DNA of 64,000 nt from positions 559,009-623,008 of the forward strand of contig NZ_CP049785.1 of the NCBI RefSeq assembly GCF_011290385.1, in the 5' to 3' direction. This document shows positions 27,064 through 34,811 of the stretch, piece after piece; the first letter of the stretch is position 1, and each line of letters begins with the position of its first letter. Under the pieces are notes generated by a model. The model saw nothing but the letters and a program-made list of their open reading frames with translations, was not told the origin of the DNA and ran no database searches. The translations under genes and the position numbers were made by a program. The stretch is from Blattabacterium sp. DPU (GTDB lineage: Bacteria; Bacteroidota; Bacteroidia; Flavobacteriales; Blattabacteriaceae).

Positions 27064-28239
27064 ATGTATTATTCATTTATATTTATTAGTTTCTTTATTT
27101 TTTTCATATGCATATATTTTTTTAGAAAATTAGAACTTTTTTTTAGAAAAGAATTTAAAGATCAACAAAATGAAATTCATAAATTATCTAAATGTAGTAA
27201 AAATGAAATGGATGATTCTTTAATTGATATGAAAAATGGTTTAATACAAAATATAAAAATTATTCAGGATACTATTGATCAAAAAATTCAATTTTATTTC
27301 GATTATCAAAATCAAAAATTAAATTCTGTTCATGCATCACAAGATAAACTTATTCAAGTTATTGAGAAAAAACTAGAGGAAATCAAAGAAAATGTTAATG
27401 ATAAGCTTCAAACTTCTTTAAATGTCCATTTGGGAAAATCATTTGAAATAATTGGAAATCAATTATTTTTTTTACAAGAAGGGTTAGGAGAAATGAAAAT
27501 TTTAGCTAAAGATGTAAGTTCTTTAAAAAGAACCTTAAATCATGTGAAAATATGTGGAAGTTTTAGTGAAATGCAACTTTCCATGCTTTTAGAACAGATT
27601 TTATCTCCAGAACAATATGCTTCTAATGTTATTACTAAATCTAATACAAATTTTGTCGTAGAATTTGCGATTAAACTTCCAGGACTTGAAAATGGAAATA
27701 TGATCTGGTTACCTATTGATGTTAAGTTTCCAAAGGAAACTTATGAAAAAGTACAAAAAGCTTATCATAATGGAGAAAAAAAGAATATAGAAATAGCCAT
27801 AAAAAATATGGAATCTGTACTTAAAAAAATGTCAAAAGATATTCTAGAAAAGTATATAGATCCTCCACATACTACTGATTTTGCTATTCTTTTTTTACCT
27901 TTTGAAGGAATATATGCTGAAATAACAAGAAATTCTGGATTATTGGAAGAATTATTAAGAAAATATAAAACAGTAATAGCAGGTCCGTCGACATTAGCTG
28001 CTGTATTAAATAGCTTACAAATTGGATTTAGAACTTTAGCTATTCAAAAAAGAAGTTCTGAAGTATGGAAAATTTTAGAAACGGTAAAACAGGAATTCAA
28101 AAAATTTGGATTGTTACTTCATCAAGCTCAAAATAAATTACAAGGGGCTTCTAAAGACATAGATCGATTATTAGGGATTAGGACTAATTTGATAGAAAAA
28201 CAACTAGAAGATATAGAAAAATTCCAAAAAAATAAATAA
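27064..28239 (+). CDS. rmuC: DNA recombination protein RmuC homologue
   Basis: RmuC limits inversion at short inverted repeats; mechanism uncertain. 391 residues: N-terminal transmembrane segment (first 20 residues), long coiled-coil region (about 30-150), then the nuclease-like RmuC domain, with GSFSEMQLSMLLEQILSP, WLPIDVKFPKETYEK, FAILFLPFEGIYAEI and IAGPSTLAAVLNSLQIGFRT. Start directly after tRNA-fMet (19 bases). Confidence 0.9.
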   Translation: MYYSFIFISFFIFFICIYFFRKLELFFRKEFKDQQNEIHKLSKCSKNEMDDSLIDMKNGLIQNIKIIQDTIDQKIQFYFDYQNQKLNSVHASQDKLIQVIEKKLEEIKENVNDKLQTSLNVHLGKSFEIIGNQLFFLQEGLGEMKILAKDVSSLKRTLNHVKICGSFSEMQLSMLLEQILSPEQYASNVITKSNTNFVVEFAIKLPGLENGNMIWLPIDVKFPKETYEKVQKAYHNGEKKNIEIAIKNMESVLKKMSKDILEKYIDPPHTTDFAILFLPFEGIYAEITRNSGLLEELLRKYKTVIAGPSTLAAVLNSLQIGFRTLAIQKRSSEVWKILETVKQEFKKFGLLLHQAQNKLQGASKDIDRLLGIRTNLIEKQLEDIEKFQKNK

Positions 28240-28241
28240 AG

Positions 28242-28325
28242 CGGAGAGAAAGGGATTCGAACCCTTGACACTTTTTGTGAACACGCTTTCCAGACGTGCG
28301 CCTTAATCCTCTCGGCCATCTCTCC
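28242..28325 (-). tRNA. tRNA-Ser (anticodon GGA)
   Basis: 84-base type II tRNA on the minus strand. Acceptor GGAGAGA pairs with TCTCTCC plus discriminator G; D arm GGCCGAGAGGATTAAGGC; anticodon stem CACGT/GCGTG with loop CTGGAAA, giving GGA; long variable arm; T arm GGGTTCGAATCCC. Its 5' end is separated from the end of the rnpB P1 helix (28327) by one base, so no independent promoter fits. CCA not encoded. Confidence 0.94.
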
Positions 28326-28326
28326 C

Positions 28327-28618
28327 AAAAGTAAAATTGTAAGCCGGATTCTGTTTTAACCCTATCATTTATCTAGGACCTAGGTTACCCATGATCTCAA
28401 TCTGCCTACCCCCCGGTTTCAACCGAGCTAGTTTTCCGGTATACATGGCATTTCACCACACAGAGTTTACATGATTTCACTACAGCAATTAATCTGTACA
28501 TTCTTTCTGTTGCACTATTCCTCACCTTTCGATGGATGGGCGTTACCCATTGTGTTGCTCTACGGTGTCCGGACTTTCCTCATTTTTTTTTTTAAATGCG
28601 ATAGGACATTTTACTTTT
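28327..28618 (-). ncRNA. rnpB: RNase P RNA, class A, reduced
   Basis: Catalytic RNA that trims tRNA 5' leaders. On the minus strand the conserved 5' block GAGGAAAGTCCGGAC is followed by TGCAACAGAAAG, GTGGTGAAATG, GGTAGGC, CTAGATAAATGAT and 3' ACAGAATCCGGCTTAC. P1 is an 11-pair perfect helix: AAAAGTAAAAT (28618-28608) with ATTTTACTTTT (28337-28327). Where P2/P3 normally lie there is only a short CATTT/AAATG stem with a poly(A) loop (A11 at 28583-28593), so P3 seems lost. About 292 bases, shorter than E. coli. P1 overlaps the yebC stop; the 3' end abuts tRNA-Ser. Confidence 0.93.
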
Positions 28619-29327
28619 TATTATCATGTAAATTTGAGTAAATATTTTCTACATCTTCATTTAGATAAATTTTTTCAATTAAATTTAAAACTTTATTTTT
28701 CTTTTCTTCTGAAATACATTTAATTTGTTTAGGTATACATTTGATTTTATATTCGTATAGTATTTTTAACTTTTCTAAATTGTTTTTCATAGCCCCAAAA
28801 TATTCAAAATCTGTATACAAATAAACCATAGAATGGTCTATCGTAAAATTTAAAGCTCCAAAATCTATTGACATTAATTCAAAATCTTCCATTGAAAAAT
28901 GAATATCTTTTTTTTTTATGCAAAAAACACCCATTTTTTGAAAAAAATGAGTTAATTCCCCATTATGACATAATCTTCCTCCATTTTTATTAAAAATAGC
29001 TCTAATATTGGAAGTTGTTCTAATACTATTGTTCGTCATACATTCTATAATAATGCTAATTCCATGAATTAATCCTTCTAAATTTATATTTTTGTAATTA
29101 TCCGTTCTTATCTGTAAAGCTTTTTTTATAGCTTTTTCTATAGTATTTTTAGGAATATTGAGGGATTTTGCATTTAAAATAGCATTTTTAAATCGAGAAT
29201 TATTTGTTCCTGATTTTTTTACAGCTGTATAAATTTCTTTAATGATTTTTGAAAATTTTTTAGATTTTTTGAAATCCTGATTTGATTTTCTATGTTGTAT
29301 ATTTGACCATTTACTATGTCCTGACAT
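28611..29327 (-). CDS. yebC: YebC/PmpR/TACO1 family protein
   Basis: 238-residue protein of a family described as a transcription regulator in some bacteria and as a translation activator (TACO1) in mitochondria. Opening GHSKWSNIQHRKSNQDFKKS and FKNAILNAKSLNIPKNTIEK are diagnostic. The TAA (28613-28611) is inside the P1 helix strand of rnpB, so mRNA and RNase P RNA must be separated by processing or made from separate promoters. Confidence 0.92.
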   Translation of the reverse strand: MSGHSKWSNIQHRKSNQDFKKSKKFSKIIKEIYTAVKKSGTNNSRFKNAILNAKSLNIPKNTIEKAIKKALQIRTDNYKNINLEGLIHGISIIIECMTNNSIRTTSNIRAIFNKNGGRLCHNGELTHFFQKMGVFCIKKKDIHFSMEDFELMSIDFGALNFTIDHSMVYLYTDFEYFGAMKNNLEKLKILYEYKIKCIPKQIKCISEEKKNKVLNLIEKIYLNEDVENIYSNLHDNKK

Positions 29328-29386
29328 GAAATGTCTTTATAATTTATTTATATTAGCTATTTTGGCAAGTTAAAAAAAAAATTATT

Positions 29387-29614
29387 ATGTCAAAAATTTG
29401 TGAATTAACAGGAAAAAAAGCAATGATAGGAAATAGAGTTTCTCATGCAAATAACAAAAAAAAACGTCGTTTCAACATTAATTTATGTAAAAAACGTTTT
29501 TTTTTAATAAAAGAAAAAAAATGGATCACTTTAAAAATTTGTACTTCTACTATAAAACTTATCAATAAAATAGGAATAGAAAAAGTTTTAAAACGTTTTA
29601 AATATAAATTATAA
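29387..29614 (+). CDS. rpmB: 50S ribosomal protein L28
   Basis: 75 residues: [20 protein letters not shown] opening, then [17 protein letters not shown]. First of a compact rightward set rpmB-rpmG-DUF4295-ftsY, an arrangement I recognise as conserved across Bacteroidetes. Confidence 0.95.
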   Translation: MSKICELTGKKAMIGNRVSHANNKKKRRFNINLCKKRFFLIKEKKWITLKICTSTIKLINKIGIEKVLKRFKYKL

Positions 29615-29630
29615 TTAAATTTTAAATAAA

Positions 29631-29813
29631 ATGGGAAAAAAAGGAAATAGAATACAAGTTATATTAGAATGTGTTGAACAAAGAAAAATTGGGATTTCTG
29701 GTTGTTCTAGATATATTACAACAAAAAATAAAAAAAATACTCCAAACAGAATCGAGCTAAAAAAATATAATCCAGTATTAAAAAAATATACAATTCATAA
29801 AGAAATCAAATAA
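29631..29813 (+). CDS. rpmG: 50S ribosomal protein L33
   Basis: 60 residues: [18 protein letters not shown], then [20 protein letters not shown] and [18 protein letters not shown]. Seventeen bases after rpmB. The zinc cysteines of some L33 forms are absent, as usual in Bacteroidetes. Confidence 0.95.
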   Translation: MGKKGNRIQVILECVEQRKIGISGCSRYITTKNKKNTPNRIELKKYNPVLKKYTIHKEIK

Positions 29814-29816
29814 AAA

Positions 29817-29993
29817 ATGTCTAAAAAAGGAATAAAAAACAACCAAAACAAAAAGGTTTTGAAAAAAATGACTTTGGCTATAAAAATAGTCAAATCTAAC
29901 AAATCTGGGTGTTACGTTTTTGTAAATAAAATGATTTCTGATGAAAAATTGAAAAATTTTTTTATAAAAAATAAAAATTTACAATGTTTTTGA
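29817..29993 (+). CDS. DUF4295 family small basic protein
   Basis: 58 residues (MSKKGIKNNQNKKVLKKMTL, then AIKIVKSNKSGCYVFVNKMI). It matches the Bacteroidetes DUF4295 pattern, in which K-x-VKSxKTGAYxF is conserved, and sits in that family's usual slot between rpmG and ftsY. Starts four bases after the rpmG stop, and its stop overlaps the ftsY start by ten bases, implying translational coupling. Possibly ribosome-associated, judging by basic charge and neighbours; function otherwise unknown. Confidence 0.85.
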   Translation: MSKKGIKNNQNKKVLKKMTLAIKIVKSNKSGCYVFVNKMISDEKLKNFFIKNKNLQCF

Positions 29994-30928
29994 AAAAAGA
30001 AACAAATCAAACATTCAATTATGAGCATGAGTTAGAAAAAACTAAAGAATCTTTTTTCTCTAAACTAAAAAATCTTTTCTCTAAAAAATCAAACATAGAT
30101 ATCAATGTAATTGATCGTATAGAAGAGATATTATTATCTGCAGACATAGGAACAAAAACTACTATTAAAATTATCAATAACTTAGAGAAAAAAGTTAAAA
30201 AAGAAAAATATGAAAATTCTCAAAATATTTATAATTTTCTTAAGGAAGAAATTAAAAATCTTTTTATAGATATTGAAAATATTTGTTTAGAAAAAAAAAT
30301 AAAAAAAAGTATCGAAAAACCATATGTTATTTTAATGGTAGGAGTCAATGGAGTAGGAAAAACAACTACAATTGGTAAATTAGCTTTTTTTCTAAAAAAA
30401 AAGGGTTTTCATGTTATTATAGGTGCAGCAGATACATTTAGAGCGGCCGCTATAGATCAACTTGAAATATGGTCAAATAAAGCTGGAGTTCCTTTAGTAA
30501 AACAACATATACATGCAGATCCGGCGTCTGTGGCATATGATACTTTACAATCTGCAAAATCTAAAAAAAAAGATGTGGTATTAATTGATACAGCTGGACG
30601 ATTACAAAATCGAGTTAGTCTTATGGAAGAGCTTTCTAAAATAAGTAGAGTCACGAAAAAAATAATGTCCAAATCCCCTCATGAAATTATACTTGTTTTA
30701 GATGCAACAACGGGCCAAAATGCTTTTGAACAAGTTAGACAATTTACCTATTTCATTCCAATTTCTTCCATTATTTTAACTAAAATAGAAGGAACAGCTA
30801 AAGGAGGAGTAGGAATTGGAATCATGAATCAATTTAAAATTCCTATACAATATTTAGGTATAGGAGAAAAAATACAAGATTTAAAAGTATTTGATGAAAA
30901 CAAATTTGTTAATTATTTTTTTGAGTAA
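29984..30928 (+). CDS. ftsY: Signal recognition particle receptor FtsY
   Basis: GTPase docking SRP-ribosome complexes at the membrane. 314 residues: short N-terminal basic region, N domain, then G domain with G1 ILMVGVNGVGKTTTIGKLA, G2 ADTFRAAAIDQLEIW, G3 VVLIDTAGRLQNRVSLMEEL, G4 ILTKIEGTAKGGVGIGI and GIGEKIQDLKVFDENKFV. It lacks the long acidic A domain of E. coli FtsY, as in most Bacteroidetes. Starts inside the DUF4295 gene. Confidence 0.95.
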   Translation: MFLKKETNQTFNYEHELEKTKESFFSKLKNLFSKKSNIDINVIDRIEEILLSADIGTKTTIKIINNLEKKVKKEKYENSQNIYNFLKEEIKNLFIDIENICLEKKIKKSIEKPYVILMVGVNGVGKTTTIGKLAFFLKKKGFHVIIGAADTFRAAAIDQLEIWSNKAGVPLVKQHIHADPASVAYDTLQSAKSKKKDVVLIDTAGRLQNRVSLMEELSKISRVTKKIMSKSPHEIILVLDATTGQNAFEQVRQFTYFIPISSIILTKIEGTAKGGVGIGIMNQFKIPIQYLGIGEKIQDLKVFDENKFVNYFFE

Positions 30929-30941
30929 AACCAAATTGAAC

Positions 30942-30954
30942 TGTCATATTGACA
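30942..30954. promoter_or_regulatory. Inverted repeat TGTCA-TAT-TGACA upstream of htpG
   Basis: Perfect 5+3+5 inverted repeat, its end 69 bases before the htpG ATG. A near-identical element (TGTCA-TAA-TGACA) lies 44 bases before the grpE ATG at 62612-62624. Both are followed downstream by TATRATTTTTG (30969-30979 here), a plausible -10-like stretch, but spacing to it differs (14 versus 4 bases). Best read as an operator shared by heat-shock genes. Confidence 0.5.
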
Positions 30955-31023
30955 TAGTATTTATATGGTATAATTTTTGTTTATAATGCTTTACGTTGGT
31001 TTTTCTGTATAATTACGTATTCT

Positions 31024-32871
31024 ATGGTAAATAATAAAATTAGTGTTACTTCAGATAATATTTTTCCTATTATTAAAAAATTTCTTTATTCGGATCAAGA
31101 AGTTTTTTTGCGTGAATTAGTTTCTAATGCTGTAGATGCTATTGTCAAATTAAAAACTTTAATAAAATTAGAAAATTTATATGATATCATTAACGATTTT
31201 AAAGTTAAAGTAGTCATAGATAAAATGAATAACACATTTCATGTTATAGATAATGGAATAGGGATGACTGAAGAAGAAGTGGATAAGTATATTAATCAAA
31301 TAGCTTTTTCTGGAGCGGAAGAATTTGTTAAAAAATATAAAAAAACAACGGATTTTTCTAATATTATTGGACATTTTGGATTAGGTTTTTATTCTTCTTT
31401 TATGGTAGCAAATAAAGTAACAATACTGACTCAATCTTATAAAAAAAACGCATCATCCATATTTTGGTCTTGTGAAGGAAATCCAAATTTCATCATGGAA
31501 AAAACTGAAAAAAGAGATAGAGGTACAGAAATTATTTTATTTCTTAATGAAGAAGACAAAAAATTTCTAGAACATGATTACGTTTTAAAATTATTGCATA
31601 AATACTGTAAATTTATGCCTATAACAATCTCTTTATCATCTATCGATGAAAAAGAAAAAGAAATTGTTATTAATAATGTGAATCCTGCTTGGAAAAAAAG
31701 TCCCCTTCAATTGAACGATAAAAATTATTTAGATTTTTATCATGAATTATATACAAATCAATTAGAAGATCCTTTATTTTGGGTTCATTTAAATATAGAT
31801 CATCCTTTTCATTTAACAGGAATTTTATATTTTCCTAAAATAGAAAAAAGAATAGATATACAAAAAGATAAAATTCATTTGTATCAAAATCAGGTTTATA
31901 TTACGGATAATTTGGAAGGAATTGTTCCAGATTTTCTTAGTTTATTAAGAGGAGTCATAGACTCTCCAGATATTCCTCTTAATGTATCACGTTCTCATTT
32001 ACAATCTGATGCATCTGTTAAAAATATATCTAAATATATCACAAGAAAAGTGGCAGATAAACTAGAAACTATGTTTCTAAATAATAGAACAGATTTTCAA
32101 AAAAAATGGAAAGATATCAAAATTATAGTGGAATATGGAATGATTAGTTCACAAAATTTTTTCGATAAGGTTATCAAATTTTTTGTTTTTTATACTATAA
32201 ATAAAAATTATTTTACTCTGGAAGAGTTTAGGGAAAAAATAAAAAACACTCAAAAAAATAAAAAAGGAAAAATTGTTTTTCTTTATTATTCAGATGCAGA
32301 TAAACAATATAGTTCTATTAAAGAAGCTCAAGATAGATGCTATGAAGTTTTGATTTTTGATAGTCCTCTTTCAGTTCATTTAATCCATAAATTAGAATTA
32401 TCTTATCAAGATATTTGTTTTGTTCGAGTTGACTCAGATCATATTGATAAATTAATTGATTATAAAAAAGAAGAAAAATTAAATTCAGAACTTTCTGAGA
32501 AAGAAAAACAAGATTTAAAAAATATCATCCTCAATCATATCATGGATAATTATCAATTTTCCATACAATTAGAAGATTTGTCAATAAAAGATAATCCTTT
32601 TTTAATTATCATTCCAGAATTTATAAGAAGAATAGAAGAAATGAATTCTACTCTAGGACAAGAAAAAGTAAAAAAAGATAAACATTATCAATTAATCGTA
32701 AATACAAATCATTCTTTGATGAAAAAAATATTAAAAGAAATATCAGAAGAAAAAAGAAAAAAAATAATACAAGAAGCTTTAGATTTGACTCTGTTATCCA
32801 AAGATTTACTACATGGTAAAAATCTTGCGAATTTTATATCAACGAAATTAAAAGATCTTAATCAAAAATAA
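31024..32871 (+). CDS. htpG: Chaperone protein HtpG (Hsp90)
   Basis: ATP-dependent chaperone. 615 residues. N-terminal GHKL ATPase: ENIFP-like opening DNIFPIIKKFLYSDQEVFLR, ELVSNAVDAI (catalytic Glu), VIDNGIGMTEEEVDKYI, GHFGLGFYSSFMVA; middle domain with WVHLNIDHPFHLTGILYFPK and GVIDSPDIPLNVSRSHLQSD (catalytic Arg); C-terminal dimerisation domain present but short. Preceded by a 95-base spacer holding the inverted repeat. Confidence 0.96.
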   Translation: MVNNKISVTSDNIFPIIKKFLYSDQEVFLRELVSNAVDAIVKLKTLIKLENLYDIINDFKVKVVIDKMNNTFHVIDNGIGMTEEEVDKYINQIAFSGAEEFVKKYKKTTDFSNIIGHFGLGFYSSFMVANKVTILTQSYKKNASSIFWSCEGNPNFIMEKTEKRDRGTEIILFLNEEDKKFLEHDYVLKLLHKYCKFMPITISLSSIDEKEKEIVINNVNPAWKKSPLQLNDKNYLDFYHELYTNQLEDPLFWVHLNIDHPFHLTGILYFPKIEKRIDIQKDKIHLYQNQVYITDNLEGIVPDFLSLLRGVIDSPDIPLNVSRSHLQSDASVKNISKYITRKVADKLETMFLNNRTDFQKKWKDIKIIVEYGMISSQNFFDKVIKFFVFYTINKNYFTLEEFREKIKNTQKNKKGKIVFLYYSDADKQYSSIKEAQDRCYEVLIFDSPLSVHLIHKLELSYQDICFVRVDSDHIDKLIDYKKEEKLNSELSEKEKQDLKNIILNHIMDNYQFSIQLEDLSIKDNPFLIIIPEFIRRIEEMNSTLGQEKVKKDKHYQLIVNTNHSLMKKILKEISEEKRKKIIQEALDLTLLSKDLLHGKNLANFISTKLKDLNQK

Positions 32872-32875
32872 ATAT

Positions 32876-33643
32876 TTATTGATTAAATTTTTTTAATTTA
32901 ATTCCTGTTAATATTTTTTTTGTATATAATGGAAAATCTGAATTCTGTATCCATCCATAATAATTAGGGTCTTTTTCAAAGATTTCAAAAACTTTTTCTC
33001 CTTTATATTTTCCAAAATTGAATATTTCATTTCCTTCTTCATCTATTTTTACGAATCCTGCTAAATCTGCTATATTTTTTTGATGAGAAAATTGATTTAA
33101 ACTTTTGACATCTTTTTTTAGATTTTCATATTTTTCCAATTGTGCCAATAGTATTTCATATGTAGCAAATGTATCAGCTTTAGAACTATGAGCTTTCATA
33201 AGATTTTTATTACAATAATATTTGTAAGCAGCAGAAAGTGTTCTAGGTTCCATTTTATGAAAAATCACTTGTACATCTATAGTTTTATATTTTTTGATAT
33301 CAAAAGATATTCCTGCACGAAGCATTTCTTCTGCTAAAATTGGAATATCAAATCTGTTAGAATTATATCCTGCTAAATCTGTATTTTCAATCATTTTAAA
33401 AATAGAAGAAGCCACATCTTTAAATTTCATTTTTCCCGCTACATCTTCATTTTTGATTCCATGAATAGCGGTAGATTGTGGAGGAATAGGGATTCCGGGA
33501 TAAATTAACCAAGTTTTATCTTCTTGACTCCCATTGGGAAATATTTTTAATATAGATATCTCTATAATTCTATCTTTTCCTATATTAATTCCTGTTGCTT
33601 CTATATCAAAAAAACAAATAGGACGATGAAGTTTTAATTTCAT
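32876..33643 (-). CDS. DnaQ-like 3'-5' exonuclease
   Basis: DEDDh exonuclease of the DNA polymerase III epsilon type. 255 residues. Exo I FFDIEATGINIGKDRIIEIS; Exo II LAGYNSNRFDIPILAEEML; Exo III AHSSKADTFATYEILLAQLE with catalytic His and Asp. A small C-terminal domain follows (NFGKYKGEKVFEIFEKDPNY), common in flavobacterial homologues. May serve as proofreading subunit or as a stand-alone nuclease; neighbours do not decide. Convergent with htpG (four-base gap). Confidence 0.88.
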   Translation of the reverse strand: MKLKLHRPICFFDIEATGINIGKDRIIEISILKIFPNGSQEDKTWLIYPGIPIPPQSTAIHGIKNEDVAGKMKFKDVASSIFKMIENTDLAGYNSNRFDIPILAEEMLRAGISFDIKKYKTIDVQVIFHKMEPRTLSAAYKYYCNKNLMKAHSSKADTFATYEILLAQLEKYENLKKDVKSLNQFSHQKNIADLAGFVKIDEEGNEIFNFGKYKGEKVFEIFEKDPNYYGWIQNSDFPLYTKKILTGIKLKKFNQ

Positions 33644-33650
33644 ATTTTAA

Positions 33651-34343
33651 TTATGAATTTTTTTTGTGAAAATAAATTGAAGTTATTATATAATAAATAA
33701 TAATACATGGTAAAGCCATTATATGTAAAGTTAATAAAAGAAATATACTAATTAATAAAAAAACATAACGTATTTTGTTCTTTTTCCAAGAAAAATCTTC
33801 AAAATTGAAAGAAAGCATTTTCATCTGAGATACTAAAAAATAACAAGAAAAAAATATCATAAAAAGCATTGTAATAAAATATATAATTTTTTGATTTATA
33901 AAAAAAAGAGTATCATTTGTAATTATGATAGATAAAGAAGAAAAAAATAAGGTATTCATGGGAGTTGTTAGTCCGATTATATAATTATTGTGAGGCGTAA
34001 TATTAAATTTAGCTAAACGATATGCAGAAAAAATGGAAATAAAAAAAGCTAAATACTCAACAAATGGAATTGGAGTTTTATTTTCTAATAAAAGAAAAAC
34101 TATAATAGATGGAACTACCCCAAAAGAAACCATATCTGCTAAAGAATCTAATTCTTTTCCAAATTTATTTTTATTTTTTATTAATCTAGAAAAAAAACCA
34201 TCCAAAAAATCAAAGATTATTGAAAATAAAGTAAACATAGCAGAATAATTAAAATTTTTAGATTGTAATAATATTATAGAGATACATCCAAAAAATAAAT
34301 TTAATAAAGTAAATATATTAGGAATGATTTTTTTTGTAATCAA
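33651..34343 (-). CDS. pssA: CDP-diacylglycerol-serine O-phosphatidyltransferase
   Basis: Makes phosphatidylserine, precursor of phosphatidylethanolamine. 230 residues, polytopic. The CDP-alcohol phosphotransferase motif is present as FDFLDGFFSRLIKNKNKFGK followed by ELDSLADMVSFGVVPS, i.e. DG-x2-(A/S)R-x8-G-x3-D-x3-D. Eight bases downstream of the exonuclease start. Phosphatidylserine decarboxylase is not in the window. Confidence 0.91.
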   Translation of the reverse strand: MITKKIIPNIFTLLNLFFGCISIILLQSKNFNYSAMFTLFSIIFDFLDGFFSRLIKNKNKFGKELDSLADMVSFGVVPSIIVFLLLENKTPIPFVEYLAFFISIFSAYRLAKFNITPHNNYIIGLTTPMNTLFFSSLSIIITNDTLFFINQKIIYFITMLFMIFFSCYFLVSQMKMLSFNFEDFSWKKNKIRYVFLLISIFLLLTLHIMALPCIIIYYIITSIYFHKKNS

Positions 34344-34382
34344 AACATGTAAATTTTTAATTCCTAAAATAGGAAATATTAT

Positions 34383-34805
34383 TTGATAATGATTAGATTA
34401 TTTTATGAAATTTCTGATTTCTACCTTAAAAAAGGATCTTTATTGATTAAAGAAATCTGTATTATATTAAATAATGAAGGAGTATATATTGGAAATATTA
34501 ACTATATTTTTTGTACTGACAATTTTCTTTTAGATTTAAATCGAAAATATTTGAAAAAAAATTTTTATACAGATGTGCTTACGTTTAATTATTCAATTAA
34601 TAAATCCATTTCTGGAGATGTATTTATTAGTGTAGATAGGATTTATGAAAATTCCAAACAATGGAATCAATATTTTATGTATGAATTAAAACGTGTTATG
34701 ATCCATGCTATATTACATCTTTTAAGATATGATGACCATAATTTTACAGATAAAAAAATTATGAAAAAAAAAGAAGAGTTTTATTTAAATTTATTTCAAT
34801 TTTAA
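34383..34805 (+). CDS. ybeY: Endoribonuclease YbeY
   Basis: Metal-dependent RNase for 16S rRNA 3' maturation and quality control. 140 residues, start at 34383 or 34389. Metal site region reads MIHAILHLLRYDDHN: compared with the canonical HGxLHLxGYDH, there is an extra residue before the last His, so the third ligand could be Asp or His. Also characteristic: LNRKYLKKNFYTDVLTFNYS and GDVFISVDRI. Starts 39 bases from divergent pssA and precedes mnmG by six bases. Confidence 0.9.
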   Translation: MIMIRLFYEISDFYLKKGSLLIKEICIILNNEGVYIGNINYIFCTDNFLLDLNRKYLKKNFYTDVLTFNYSINKSISGDVFISVDRIYENSKQWNQYFMYELKRVMIHAILHLLRYDDHNFTDKKIMKKKEEFYLNLFQF

Positions 34806-34811
34806 AAATTC

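Noticed and set aside
28128..28328. 66-codon leftward ORF starting MGEMAERIKAHVWKACSQK
   Set aside because: It is the translation of tRNA-Ser(GGA) followed by the reverse strand of rmuC; a well-known artefact.
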